Source of the DNA: Oscillospiraceae bacterium | GTDB taxonomy: Bacteria > Bacillota > Clostridia > Oscillospirales > Ruminococcaceae | Assembly (NCBI GenBank): GCA_902362965.1 | Contig: CABIYQ010000003.1 | Location: 1 to 64,000 of the forward strand | Length of the DNA: 64,000 bases | Direction of reading: 5' to 3' | Part shown: positions 8,857-16,484 of the stretch, piece by piece | How the letters are laid out: each line of letters begins with the position of its first letter | Numbering within the stretch: position 1 is the first letter of the stretch | The notes under the pieces: generated by a model | Databases searched by the model: none | Told to the model about the DNA's origin: nothing | What the model saw: only the letters and a program-made list of their open reading frames with translations | Program-made: the position numbers and the translations under genes

Positions 8857-9336
8857 ATGAGTAAAAAGATTTTATACGCTGCATACGGCAGCAACATCAA
8901 TCTGGAGCAGATGGCATACCGCTGTCCGAATTCCACAGTTGCCGGAACAGCGATGCTGAAAGGATATGAACTGCAGTTCCGGCATCATGCAACCGTTGAA
9001 CAGAATGCTGATGCAGAAGTTCCAGTTTTACTGTGGGAACTGGATTCGCAGGATGAACGATTTTTAGATAAATATGAGGGCTGGCCGAAGTATTACCGCA
9101 AGGAAAGCATTACCCTCGAACTGAATGGCGAGTCTGTTGAAGCGATGGTTTACATCATGAACGGCGACAGACCGCTGGAATCTCCGACGGCACAGTATTA
9201 CGACATAATAGAGCAAGGATACAGAGAAAATGGTCTGAATACAAGCTATCTGGAAACGGCTCTGGCGGAGGCGATTCAGTCGGAAAACCTTGAAATGAAT
9301 GAGGAAATGCAGATTGGATTCGATATGATTTATTGA
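8857..9336 (+). CDS. gamma-glutamylcyclotransferase / AIG2-like protein
   Basis: The 159-residue protein carries the GGCT signature YAAYGSN close to the N-terminus, the catalytic-Glu segment DKYEGWPKYYRKE and the domain-typical Tyr/Arg-rich ending. The family cyclises gamma-glutamyl amines to release 5-oxoproline. ATG 8857 follows AAAGGAG and lies 10 bp after the amidoligase stop, so the two are co-transcribed. A plausible pairing is that the amidoligase makes a gamma-glutamyl bond and this enzyme removes or matures it. That is inference from the linkage, in line with published comparative genomics of the amidoligase superfamily. Confidence 0.85.
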   Translation: MSKKILYAAYGSNINLEQMAYRCPNSTVAGTAMLKGYELQFRHHATVEQNADAEVPVLLWELDSQDERFLDKYEGWPKYYRKESITLELNGESVEAMVYIMNGDRPLESPTAQYYDIIEQGYRENGLNTSYLETALAEAIQSENLEMNEEMQIGFDMIY

Positions 9337-9390
9337 CATTATATCATACGAATCAGGATAGGTCAATATGATTTGAAAGGACACGAAAGT

Positions 9391-9672
9391 ATGTTATATC
9401 ACGGATTTTATGTGAAATTTACTCCTCTGGAAAATATTCAGAGGGAGAAAAAAGACGGCAGTATCGCTCTTTGTGGCGGTTTTCAGATTGAAATTTTTTC
9501 CGACAGTTCGGAGAAAATTCCGTTGGATGCATTCACAGCAGCAGTTGGGCTTGAAATTTTGAACAATTCTGTGCAGGATGCGGAGCAGTTTGCAATGGAT
9601 GTAATTGAGAGTGAGGAAAAGGAGTATTTGAAATTGTTGGAGGAATATGATAAGAATAATAATTCACCATGA
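9391..9672 (+). CDS. hypothetical acidic protein of the amidoligase cassette
   Basis: A 93-residue acidic protein from ATG 9391, preferred over TTG 9373 because GAAAGG (9375-9380) is then correctly placed. It starts MLYHGFYVKFTPLENIQREK and ends in a charged helix (ESEEKEYLKLLEEYDK). I recognise no family. Its position directly after the cyclotransferase gene suggests a shared function, perhaps substrate or adaptor. Confidence 0.6.
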   Translation: MLYHGFYVKFTPLENIQREKKDGSIALCGGFQIEIFSDSSEKIPLDAFTAAVGLEILNNSVQDAEQFAMDVIESEEKEYLKLLEEYDKNNNSP

Positions 9673-9708
9673 TGCTATTAGAGACATAAGATATATTGGG
9701 TGATAATT

Positions 9709-9927
9709 ATGATAATGTGTGCTGCTGTTCTGAAAGTGAACGAGAACAGCTTGCTGGTCCGTGACAATGCCACGTCTCAGGAGGTTATTGTACACAAACC
9801 ATGCGTATGTAAATTTCGTGTTAACGACAGGGTTGGAATTGTTTACAACGGGATAATGACTATGAGTATCCCTCCGCAGATCAACGCTTCCACAATATTC
9901 AGAATGCCTTTTAACAGATGTTTTTGA
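9709..9927 (+). CDS. small beta-rich hypothetical protein closing the amidoligase cassette
   Basis: About 72 residues from ATG 9709 (GTG 9700 and ATG 9715 are alternatives; GGGTGA precedes). The pattern MCAAVLKVNENSLLVRDNAT, then QEVIVHK and VNDRVGIVYNG, reads as a small OB-like beta barrel, and the ending MTMSIPPQINA is distinctive. A strong terminator follows at 9945, so this is the last gene of the unit. Confidence 0.55.
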   Translation: MIMCAAVLKVNENSLLVRDNATSQEVIVHKPCVCKFRVNDRVGIVYNGIMTMSIPPQINASTIFRMPFNRCF

Positions 9928-9944
9928 TAGCTATTACAGAATGG

Positions 9945-9979
9945 GAGACAGTAATAAACAAACTGTCTCTCATTTTTTA
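9945..9979 (+). terminator. rho-independent terminator of the amidoligase cassette
   Basis: GAGACAGT (9945-9952) pairs perfectly with ACTGTCTC (9962-9969), followed by CATTTTTT. Confidence 0.8.
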
Positions 9980-10187
9980 TGGTTAAATAAGCCGTAAAAA
10001 ATTCTTATTATATACCGATTTTGTCATTTAGAGCGTTATTTTTGACATCTTTGTTTTTTATCCGGTATTTTATGCTAAAATAATACAAAGAAGTATATCT
10101 TTCGACAGAAGTAAATATTATTAATAATAGAGATCAATTTACAAAGCTTTTCGCTGGGACAAGTATTGCCGAACTTCAATATGAAAA

Positions 10188-10294
10188 TATGCACAAAATA
10201 CTTAATAAATTTTATATTAATTAGTAGAAAGTTAAATATACTTGACAAAAATTAACTGGAAACTATTGTAAATTTATTGGCTTTATTGTATAAT
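10188..10294 (+). promoter_or_regulatory. promoter and upstream element shared with the one at 51932-52037
   Basis: The 466-bp gap 9928-10393 is very AT-rich and holds this element. Near its end are a -35 TTGTAA (10266-10271), a 17-nt spacer and a perfect -10 TATAAT (10289-10294), about 100 bp before the cassette start. The 107-bp segment aligns with 51932-52037 and keeps two identical blocks: ACTTAATAAATTTTAT (10200-10215) and CTGGAAACTATTGTAAAT (10256-10273, covering the -35). The left block lies within a short open frame reading NMHKILNKFY before a stop; the other copy reads NMHKKLNKFY, so it may be a gene tail reused as regulatory DNA. Confidence 0.7.
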
Positions 10295-10393
10295 TATATC
10301 AGATTATATACGCTAACGATTGATAATTGTATTTTATCAAGCATTGTGGTTCAATTTAAGATATAATATATTAATTTTTAGGAGATAATATTA

Positions 10394-11179
10394 ATGATAA
10401 GTACATTACAAAAGAATTTAAAACATGACAATAACGCCGTTTTACCATGTCTTTTGCCATCAATGCATTCAACTTCATGCTTTAATGCTGAAGAAATTTA
10501 CAAACAAAATAAGATAAAAGTTCAATTATGTGATAAATTTAAGAAAAAATTAGTATATTTTTTTTATGGGAAACCAGTATATAAAGTTGCACAAAACGAA
10601 ACTCAAAGTCGCAGTGATAATTTATTATCACCTGTTTGTTTTATCGTGGATACAAAAAAGCTTCCAATAGAATTAATTATACCTTTTGATTCTGGTGCAT
10701 ACATATCAAAAAGGTATGATAATATTTTCCCTGATGATTTTATAAGTAAAGAAAAATTAGTGGAAAATTTTTCTTTGAATAATAATATAAATGCCATAAA
10801 AATTTTTATTAAAAATTTTTATGGTAACAATGAAAATTACTTATCTGGAATTTGTTGTTTTAATGATAGTTTAGCTTGTGAATGTTCAATTGAATCACTA
10901 ATAAATTTGCTCAAATCTAGAGGGAATTTTAATTTTGATGATCGTGCAAAAACGGTAGAAATCATATGCAAAAAAGACATAAAATTAAATAAAATAATTA
11001 AGGCGATAATTATTCCTAATAATCATATTAATAATAAATATTTCCAGGATTTTAAAAAGAAAAATCCGCATGTTGAAGTAATTGTATACAAAACACATTA
11101 TCCACTTTGCCCAGTTTTATTAAATGAAGCAGTATTTCAAAAGGCATATGACTATATAACAAAGGAGAATCTAATATGA
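10394..11179 (+). CDS. hypothetical protein, first gene of the AT-rich two-gene cassette
   Basis: 261 residues, no signal peptide, very AT-rich codons unlike the recombinase and core genes. Recognisable segments are LPCLLPSMHSTSC, CFNAEEIYKQNKIKVQLC, KKKLVYFFYGKPVYK and PVCFIVDTKKLP ... IIPFDSGAYISKR. The (L/V)YFFYG-P-Y block and the FDSGA block look like conserved-core motifs of an uncharacterised bacterial family; the order of an N-terminal His segment followed by these blocks is loosely reminiscent of ADP-ribosyltransferase-type folds, but I cannot support that. AGGAGA precedes the ATG. It overlaps the next gene by 4 bp (ATGA). A defence or toxin role is conceivable from its setting beside a recombinase module, not from its sequence. 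Confidence 0.6.
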   Translation: MISTLQKNLKHDNNAVLPCLLPSMHSTSCFNAEEIYKQNKIKVQLCDKFKKKLVYFFYGKPVYKVAQNETQSRSDNLLSPVCFIVDTKKLPIELIIPFDSGAYISKRYDNIFPDDFISKEKLVENFSLNNNINAIKIFIKNFYGNNENYLSGICCFNDSLACECSIESLINLLKSRGNFNFDDRAKTVEIICKKDIKLNKIIKAIIIPNNHINNKYFQDFKKKNPHVEVIVYKTHYPLCPVLLNEAVFQKAYDYITKENLI

Positions 11180-12096
11180 ATAATATAGTTTCCTGTTATA
11201 AGTTAGTTGGGTTTATAAATTTATATAATATTATTCCGGATTTTGTGTATCCAGTTTTTTCAGCACATAACAAATTTTACTTTCAGGATGGCAAATCAAT
11301 TTTCATCAATAAATTTTATGAAGTTCAAACTGATTTATCGAACAAAATAATATTTATTAAGGATTTATTTATAGAAGAGTTAAATGATTCGACTATCCCA
11401 AAAATGTTTTGTCAAAATTCGCCAAGTGTTTACGCTTATCAGCAAAACAACGAAAAATATTTTATGGGTGATATAGTTTCATTTTATAATTTTATTAATA
11501 AGCAGTCTAATAATGATTTTATTATAGATTTTTTGATTGAAAATAAGCTTAATTATAATTTAGCCAATAATATGCATATTGAAAATTGGAACTGTAGATT
11601 AACTAATATGAGTTCAAGTTTTTTTCAAACTACCCCTTTATTTAATTATAAAAATAATATTAATGAAATTTTTTTGACAGCAACAGCACATTCATATTAT
11701 AGTTATAGTACACATCCATTTAAGCGAAATTATGTATTCAAAGTTGACGATGACTATTTTAAGCTTGATGTAAAAATAAACATTAAGTTATATGATACCT
11801 TTTGTAAATTGATAGATGAATACGCTGATATATGTATAGATATCTCTTCAGAAAATCAAAAAATTGAATTTGTAGAAAAGCTGCTTAAGAAAAAAAAGTG
11901 GTTACTTTCACCTACACAATATAAAATAATTATAAATAAATATGGCAAAAATTATTTGTCTCGTAACGAAGGCGCTTATGCGATAAATGATTTAGATTTA
12001 AAAGAGGAAAACACAGCATTATTTTTACTTAATAATTTTTTAATGGATGTTATAGAAGATAAAAATATAAATACTTTTGATAATATTTATAGATGA
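11176..12096 (+). CDS. hypothetical protein, second gene of the AT-rich cassette
   Basis: 306 residues translated from an ATG overlapping the preceding stop, so coupled expression is expected. The protein is rich in Asn, Ile, Lys, Phe and Tyr, has no clear membrane segment, and I recognise no domain. A Lys cluster (EKLLKKKKWLLSPTQYKI) near residue 240 and an ENTALFLLNNFLMDVIED helix near the C-terminus stand out. Its only partner is the preceding gene, and no third gene follows before the hairpin region at 12124. The pair was probably acquired together. Confidence 0.55.
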   Translation: MNNIVSCYKLVGFINLYNIIPDFVYPVFSAHNKFYFQDGKSIFINKFYEVQTDLSNKIIFIKDLFIEELNDSTIPKMFCQNSPSVYAYQQNNEKYFMGDIVSFYNFINKQSNNDFIIDFLIENKLNYNLANNMHIENWNCRLTNMSSSFFQTTPLFNYKNNINEIFLTATAHSYYSYSTHPFKRNYVFKVDDDYFKLDVKINIKLYDTFCKLIDEYADICIDISSENQKIEFVEKLLKKKKWLLSPTQYKIIINKYGKNYLSRNEGAYAINDLDLKEENTALFLLNNFLMDVIEDKNINTFDNIYR

Positions 12097-12393
12097 TACG
12101 AGTTATTCAATCTGAACTATATTATCTAAGTATGTCTTATACTTAGATACAGTGACAGACAATTGTAATGATCAATTAGTGTATTTAAAGAAATAAACTA
12201 CTACTTTTCCTATTCATCTATTTCATAGTCACAAGACATATTGTGACTATAAAAAAGATGAATAGTCCGCAAAGTCCGTAGCTACGGGTTTTTTTGCTAC
12301 TCTGACGGTGAAAAATCAAGCTTAAAAACCATGGATGAATGAACCCAATAAGAAGGATTCGAACCCGCGATTTTTTAATATTTCAGAATTCAG
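12097..12393. other. non-coding stretch with two perfect hairpins
   Basis: No gene seen. ATCTAAGTAT / ATACTTAGAT (12124-12133, 12139-12148) and ATAGTCACAA / TTGTGACTAT (12225-12234, 12241-12250) are perfect 10-bp stems without a plus-strand T-run. CCGTA / TACGG followed by seven T (about 12276-12295) is a weak terminator for the cassette. At 12353-12370 the sequence GGATTCGAACCC resembles the T-arm of a minus-strand tRNA, but the rest of a tRNA is missing. Confidence 0.5.
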
Positions 12394-12433
12394 AGGCATA
12401 TTTGAGAAAAATAATCTCAAATATGCCTTTTTT
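12394..12433 (+). terminator. strong 14-bp hairpin with T-run
   Basis: AGGCATATTTGAGA (12394-12407) pairs perfectly with TCTCAAATATGCCT (12415-12428) and is followed by five more T. Confidence 0.75.
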
Positions 12434-12461
12434 CATATGTAGATTAGTATACAAAGTTTTA

Positions 12462-12513
12462 AAAGCCGTTTTGTTTAATATTTTAAGTGATATTAAACAA
12501 AGCGGCTTTTTTG
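12462..12513 (+). terminator. strong 20-bp hairpin with T-run
   Basis: The arm 12462-12481 pairs with 12490-12509 over 20 positions with one G-U pair; loop TTTAAGTG; then TTTT. It follows the 12394 hairpin by only about 30 bp, with no gene between. Confidence 0.75.
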
Positions 12514-12514
12514 T

Positions 12515-12739
12515 ATTTCTGGAGGTGAATTTAAAAAAACGCTTAAATATATTTATGGAGGAATTCATCAAAAGAATGATAAGAACGGCGGTCAGGGCAA
12601 AAGCTATCTTATGAAGCTTCTGCTGACGAATCTGCGTGAATTCGGAAAGTTTCAGCTTGTCAAAATCGGTCAGATCGTCGATGTCAAATCGCACATACAG
12701 CTTCATCAGTATAATTTCAATGGTGTCGATAATACTTGA
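12515..12739 (+). pseudogene. remnant of an element gene with a GGQGKS loop
   Basis: An ATG-less frame runs to TGA at 12737-12739. It reads YIYGGIHQKNDKNGGQGKS then YLMKLLLTNLREFG and IGQIVDVKSHIQLHQYNF. GGQGKS could be a P-loop fragment, but no Walker B follows. Further short open pieces (AEHEYQELT, about 12739-12768; MSIRNLHKIGVENT, about 12749 onward) continue to 12846. This is decayed coding DNA of the mobile region. Confidence 0.45.
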
Positions 12740-12906
12740 CGCAGAACATGAGTATCAGGAACTTACATAAAATCGGCGTTGAAAATACCATTGCGACAAT
12801 AAGGAAAAATTATTTGGAAAGGCGGGTGGAAGATAAAGTACAGTAAATCATAAACTGAAAAATACTGCATAAAATATACCATAAATGAAAAGAAACGAGG
12901 CAAATC

Positions 12907-13374
12907 ATGAAAAAACAAAAAATAACTGAACTGCTGATTTTTATTGTAGCAACAGAATTGGTCGGCGCCTTATCCGGACTTCTGGCAGGAAATTCATTTT
13001 CATTGTATAAGGAACTGATAAAACCGCCGCTATCGCCTCCGGGCTGGTTGTTTCCCGTGATGTGGGCAATTTTGTACGCATTAATGGGGATATCTGCATT
13101 TATGATTTATACCTCGGATGCCAAAGAAAGATGTAAGGCTCTTGTTATTTATGGAACGCAGCTCTTTGTGAATTTTATGTGGAGCATTGTGTTTTTCAGA
13201 TTCAGAATGTTCGGACTTTCCGTTGCGGTGATTCTGACTTTGCTGGCGTTGATTATTGCAATGATTATTATTTTCCGCAGAATTCGTCCGGCAGCCGCTT
13301 ACCTGAATATTCCTTATTTACTGTGGATAGTATTTGCTTCGTATCTTAATATCGGTATATTATTATTGAATTGA
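12907..13374 (+). CDS. TspO/MBR-family tryptophan-rich sensory membrane protein
   Basis: 155 residues with five hydrophobic helices and the TspO landmarks KPPLSPPGWLFPVMWAILY (residues about 38-56), FVNFMWSIVFF and a late PYLLWIVFASYLN. The family binds porphyrins and related ligands in membranes; its bacterial role is a stress or tetrapyrrole-linked regulator or transporter. It is a stand-alone gene flanked by debris and has its own terminator. Composition is like the core genes rather than the AT-rich cassette. Confidence 0.92.
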   Translation: MKKQKITELLIFIVATELVGALSGLLAGNSFSLYKELIKPPLSPPGWLFPVMWAILYALMGISAFMIYTSDAKERCKALVIYGTQLFVNFMWSIVFFRFRMFGLSVAVILTLLALIIAMIIIFRRIRPAAAYLNIPYLLWIVFASYLNIGILLLN

Positions 13375-13396
13375 GTCGCTTCGGCGGCTCTTTTTT
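13373..13396 (+). terminator. terminator of the TspO gene
   Basis: GAGTCGC-TTCG-GCGGCTC stem-loop (13373-13390, one G-U pair, stable TTCG loop) followed by six T. It overlaps the stop codon. Confidence 0.85.
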
Positions 13397-13486
13397 ATGG
13401 GAGGAAAAAATTTGCAGAAGAAAAAAATACAGAATTCGGAGTCGATTGCAAGAAACAATTGGCTCTGCTTTTTATCATCAATATGA

Positions 13487-13768
13487 AAGCAGATTGTAAG
13501 TAAAAGTACTGTTGCTCACTATGAACAAGGCATAAACTCTCCACCGCTTGATGTTATTATTAAACTTTCAAAATATTTTGAAGTTCCTGTTGATTATATT
13601 CTTGGTATATGCGGCAGTAAAATAGAGTATCATCGTTTAGCTGATAATTGCACCGACAATTTTACATATGGGGAAATTGCAAATTTCCTATATTCTCTGC
13701 CTGCTAATGCCCAAAACCATGTTTGTTTCTTACTGAACATAATAAAAAAAAGTTTTTCAGGTAAATGA
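13487..13768 (+). pseudogene. XRE-family regulator, N-terminus lost
   Basis: An open frame from 13487 (after TGA at 13484) reads SKSTVAHYEQGINSPPLDVI then KLSKYFEVPVDYILG, the second half of a Cro/XRE HTH plus its C-terminal region. The first helices are missing: the upstream bases (about 13410-13486) have frame breaks. Terminator 13773-13805 follows. Confidence 0.7.
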
Positions 13769-13772
13769 AAAA

Positions 13773-13805
13773 TCGAGCTGTTCATTGCGAATGGCTCGAA
13801 TTTTT
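13773..13805 (+). terminator. rho-independent terminator
   Basis: TCGAGC (13773-13778) pairs with GCTCGA (13794-13799), with TTC/GAA pairing inside the loop, then five T. Confidence 0.65.
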
Positions 13806-13818
13806 GCATTATACATAT

Positions 13819-14037
13819 TTATTTTTCATTGGGAATTAAAACAACAAGGCAGCAAAACATATTTTCTTCTTCATAAAAATCGCAGTGACCGTTATACTTT
13901 CCTGCAATATCACGGATAATTTTAATACCGTTTCCATATGTACCACATACATATCTCCAACCGTTTTCGTGAGCCTGAATTGCCCAACTGTTATGCTCAT
14001 AGCTTTTCTCTCCTACAAAAAACTGACCGTTTTTCAA
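13819..14037 (-). pseudogene. C-terminal fragment of a GHKL-type sensor kinase
   Basis: The 72-residue frame contains GNGIKIIRDIAGKYNG, the G2-box and following helix of a GHKL (AgrC/NatK-like) ATPase domain, and ends as such proteins do (FCCLVVLIPNEK). All upstream kinase parts are absent. Its apparent first residues run through a terminator (14017-14046), so the start is an accident. No response regulator is nearby. Confidence 0.6.
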
Positions 14038-14046
14038 CAGTCAGTT
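14017..14046 (-). terminator. terminator of the ArsR-TSUP-nitroreductase operon
   Basis: On the minus strand AACTGAC (14046-14040) and GTCAGTT (14027-14021) form a 7-bp stem followed by a T-run (A-run at 14017-14022 on the plus strand). Confidence 0.7.
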
Positions 14047-14089
14047 CTTATATAAATATTCTATTTTAATTTAATAGATATAATTGATA

Positions 14090-14752
14090 TTAAGCATTGA
14101 ATATTTTTCTTCCCGATCCAACTTCAAAATGATACATAACAATACCGAGATCAACCTTTGAATAAAAGCCGCCTGTTGACTTTGCCGAAAGCTTATTATC
14201 GTTTAGCGAAAACAAAAACTTCTGCTGATTCATGGCGGTAGGAGCAAGCATTGCACACTCAATTCCTTTTTTAAACCATTCGGGCATCTCACCTTTTACA
14301 TCGCAAAGCTGTTCAATCGATTTGCTCTTATGTGCGGTTCCCTGCGTTTGGCCGTATCCCAGAGACAGTACACACACAAGCTTTTCTCCCTTATCAACAA
14401 CGCATTTGCTTTTTCTCTTGCTGAATGTCATAGCAACCCAACAAGTGTTAAGTCCAAGCTGCTGTGCCTTTATTGCAATTCGTTCCCCATAGTAACCAAG
14501 CTTTTCATCAAGATCTGGAGATTTTTTTCCAATCAGTGCAATATAATTTTTTACACCGCTGAATTTCCCGTAATGAGCCATGAAACCGCTGAATGCTTCC
14601 GGTTCTTCTGTAACAAGCTGAATATGCAATCCGCTTTCTTTATTGCATTCCGAAATTTCCGATTTAATTTCATTAATAGTGTCATTCGGTATGGGTTTAT
14701 CCAAATAGCTTCTGACCGAGTGACGATTTCTGATTGCTTCATTAATGTCCAT
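14090..14752 (-). CDS. nitroreductase-family flavoprotein
   Basis: 220 residues beginning MDINEAIRNRHSVRSYLDKP, the classic FMN-binding Arg/Ser start of the nitroreductase fold, with AIKAQQLGLNTCWVAMTFS and a late AMLAPTAMNQQKFLFSLN. It matches the duplicated Nitroreductase_4-like subgroup. These enzymes use NAD(P)H and FMN to reduce nitro compounds, quinones or unknown substrates. Its start follows AAGGAG. It is last of a three-gene operon with the TSUP transporter (21 bp upstream) and an ArsR regulator. Confidence 0.88.
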   Translation of the reverse strand: MDINEAIRNRHSVRSYLDKPIPNDTINEIKSEISECNKESGLHIQLVTEEPEAFSGFMAHYGKFSGVKNYIALIGKKSPDLDEKLGYYGERIAIKAQQLGLNTCWVAMTFSKRKSKCVVDKGEKLVCVLSLGYGQTQGTAHKSKSIEQLCDVKGEMPEWFKKGIECAMLAPTAMNQQKFLFSLNDNKLSAKSTGGFYSKVDLGIVMYHFEVGSGRKIFNA

Positions 14753-14773
14753 GTTAATTACTCCTTATTGTAT

Positions 14774-15541
14774 TTATATTTTATTAACTATAATCATTAT
14801 AATTCCAAGTATAGTCAAAACTGCTCCTGTAGCACGATTTAAAGTTTTAGGCTCTGCTTTATTAGCAAATTTAGCTGCGATTCTTGCCCATAGTAACGTA
14901 GACAGAACACAAAAAACAAGAATTGAAATATCAGGTATTCCGCCTATTACAAAATGAGATACAGCCCCCGTAAGTGCAGTAAACGCCATAATAAACACAC
15001 TTGTGCCGACTGCGGTTTTCAGCTCATAACCCAATACAGTTGTAAGAATGAGAAGCATCATCATTCCTCCTCCTGCACCTACAAAGCCGCAAATAAGTCC
15101 TATTATAATTCCGCATATAATAGATTGTGCAATTCTCTTTTTGGCTGATACTTCCTGCATTTTTTCTTTGGTTGTCATAACCGGCTTCACAATAAACTTT
15201 ATGCCTAGCAGCAAAGTCATTACCATTGAAAATGTTCCCATAGTTGCCGACGGCAGCAAACTTGCCAGCATGCTTCCGACAAAAGTGAAAATCAGCACTG
15301 TAAACATCATTACAAGACCGTTTTTAATATCCAGATTTTTATTCTTATGATAGGTATAAGCTGATACTCCGCTTGCAAGAACATCACTTGCCAATGCAAT
15401 TCCTACCGCCTGATAAGCAGGAACATCAAGAAAAGTTATAAGCATAGGACTTATTACTGCCGCAGCACTCATTCCCGCAAATCCTGTTCCCAATCCTGCA
15501 CCTATTCCGGCAATAAAGCAAATTAAAAATTCAAATAGCAT
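14774..15541 (-). CDS. TSUP (TauE/SafE) family anion transporter
   Basis: 255 residues with about eight hydrophobic helices. The two-repeat TSUP signature is visible: GIGAGLGTGFAGMSAAAVI at residues about 11-30 and a second GLICGFVGAGGGMMMLLILT near residue 155. The family exports or imports sulfur-containing anions (sulfite, sulfonates, thiosulfate) and related organic anions. Being between an ArsR repressor and a nitroreductase suggests it is induced by a toxic or redox-active solute. ATG 15541 follows GGAGGAAAT. The substrate cannot be told from sequence. Confidence 0.9.
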   Translation of the reverse strand: MLFEFLICFIAGIGAGLGTGFAGMSAAAVISPMLITFLDVPAYQAVGIALASDVLASGVSAYTYHKNKNLDIKNGLVMMFTVLIFTFVGSMLASLLPSATMGTFSMVMTLLLGIKFIVKPVMTTKEKMQEVSAKKRIAQSIICGIIIGLICGFVGAGGGMMMLLILTTVLGYELKTAVGTSVFIMAFTALTGAVSHFVIGGIPDISILVFCVLSTLLWARIAAKFANKAEPKTLNRATGAVLTILGIIMIIVNKI

Positions 15542-15571
15542 ATTTCCTCCTTAATGTCATAAGCATAGTTT

Positions 15572-15952
15572 TCATTCTTCACCAATTCCTAAATGGTTAT
15601 CAGGATAGTTTTCATCAGCCGCATGATGAATTATTTCGTCAATATGATTTACCAATCTTTTTAATTTTGACCATTCAATTTCATCTGAACTCATATAATA
15701 AAAGTTCTTTGTTCCCTTACGCCGCATAGCTATGATTCCAGCATCCTTTAAGATTTGAATATGATGTGAAACCGCAGGACGAGACAAGTGTGTTTTCTCG
15801 GTTATCTCACCTACACGAAGTCCGACTTTATCACTGGTCAGTAAAGTCATTATTATACCCTGCCTTGTTTCATCACCCAATGCAATGATGACTTTTCTGC
15901 ATTCTAAAAATTCATTGGCAAGCGTTTTTCGTTCTTCTGAACACCTATCCAT
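15572..15952 (-). CDS. ArsR-family transcriptional repressor
   Basis: 126 residues with a winged HTH: ALGDETRQGIIMTLL, then LRVGEITEKTHLSRPAVSHH as the helix-turn-helix and IQILKDAGIIAMRRKGTKNF as the wing, as in ArsR/SmtB proteins. The classic metal motif ELCVCDL in the HTH is not present, so the signal is probably not arsenic; the tail is His-rich (IIHHAADENYPDNHLGIGEE). It leads the operon with the TSUP transporter (30-bp gap) and nitroreductase, and probably represses itself through the palindrome at 15969-15990. Confidence 0.9.
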   Translation of the reverse strand: MDRCSEERKTLANEFLECRKVIIALGDETRQGIIMTLLTSDKVGLRVGEITEKTHLSRPAVSHHIQILKDAGIIAMRRKGTKNFYYMSSDEIEWSKLKRLVNHIDEIIHHAADENYPDNHLGIGEE

Positions 15953-15968
15953 GATATTTCTCCGTTCT

Positions 15969-15994
15969 ATAGTTTATTCACTTGAACTATTATA
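15969..15994 (-). promoter_or_regulatory. promoter with ArsR-type operator
   Basis: An extended -10 (TGGTATAAT on the minus strand; TATAAT at 15994-15989) drives arsR leftward. Immediately downstream, overlapping the start point, ATAGTT...AACTAT (15969-15974 and 15985-15990) forms a 22-bp inverted repeat, the size and place expected for an autoregulatory ArsR site. Confidence 0.6.
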
Positions 15995-16435
15995 CCATAC
16001 TTTTAGAAAAAATGTGCAATGGTAAAGAAAATAAAGACGAATATTTTTATCTTCCTCCTGCCTTACCGAACAGCTTAGCCTTATAAGCTGTAGAACTGTC
16101 CTGAACTTCCAGTACCTGATTGTTTGATTCTCCCTAACAATTTATCAGTCGGATTTTTCAGCGATGCAAGCCATATTAAAATAAATATACTGCTGATATC
16201 AAATCCTGAGAAATGGCATCTCATGCAGTTGTTTTGGATTTTGTAAGCTCTGTAATCTTGTATGATGTCTTGGCAGTGTCCGAATATTTAATACCAAAAC
16301 GCCTAAAATAAAAATATCGTGTACGGTTTTATTCTCGTACACGAATGTATCTTTATTGTTCGCAAGGTAAATACCGTTATTGTAATAAGCTTTGATTTGG
16401 TATTTACTCTTGCGTTTGTCTTTTTGAGAATGGTA
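15995..16435. other. gap with gene debris between arsR and rplA
   Basis: No intact gene. On the minus strand 16133-16047 a short open frame ends NNQVLEVQDSSTAYKAKLFG then KAGGR and stop, with a stop codon directly upstream, so it is the C-terminal scrap of a protein I cannot identify. A longer frame at 16199-16519 overlaps the end of rplA and its terminator and lacks a ribosome site; I do not accept it as a gene. Confidence 0.4.
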
Positions 16436-16466
16436 TAAAAAAGCGGACAAAAAAATTGTCCGCTTT
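16436..16466 (-). terminator. terminator of the rpmG-secE-nusG-rplK-rplA operon
   Basis: AAAGCGGACAA / TTGTCCGCTTT (16440-16450, 16456-16466), a perfect 11-bp stem, with a T-run on the minus strand. Confidence 0.85.
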
Positions 16467-16484
16467 AAAATATCAATAATAAGA

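Noticed and set aside
12340-12375. tRNA gene or tRNA-derived att site (GGATTCGAACCC on the plus strand)
   Set aside because: Only a T-loop-like string is present. The T-stem has a mismatch, and no anticodon or D arm follows in the expected direction. No second copy was seen in the window.
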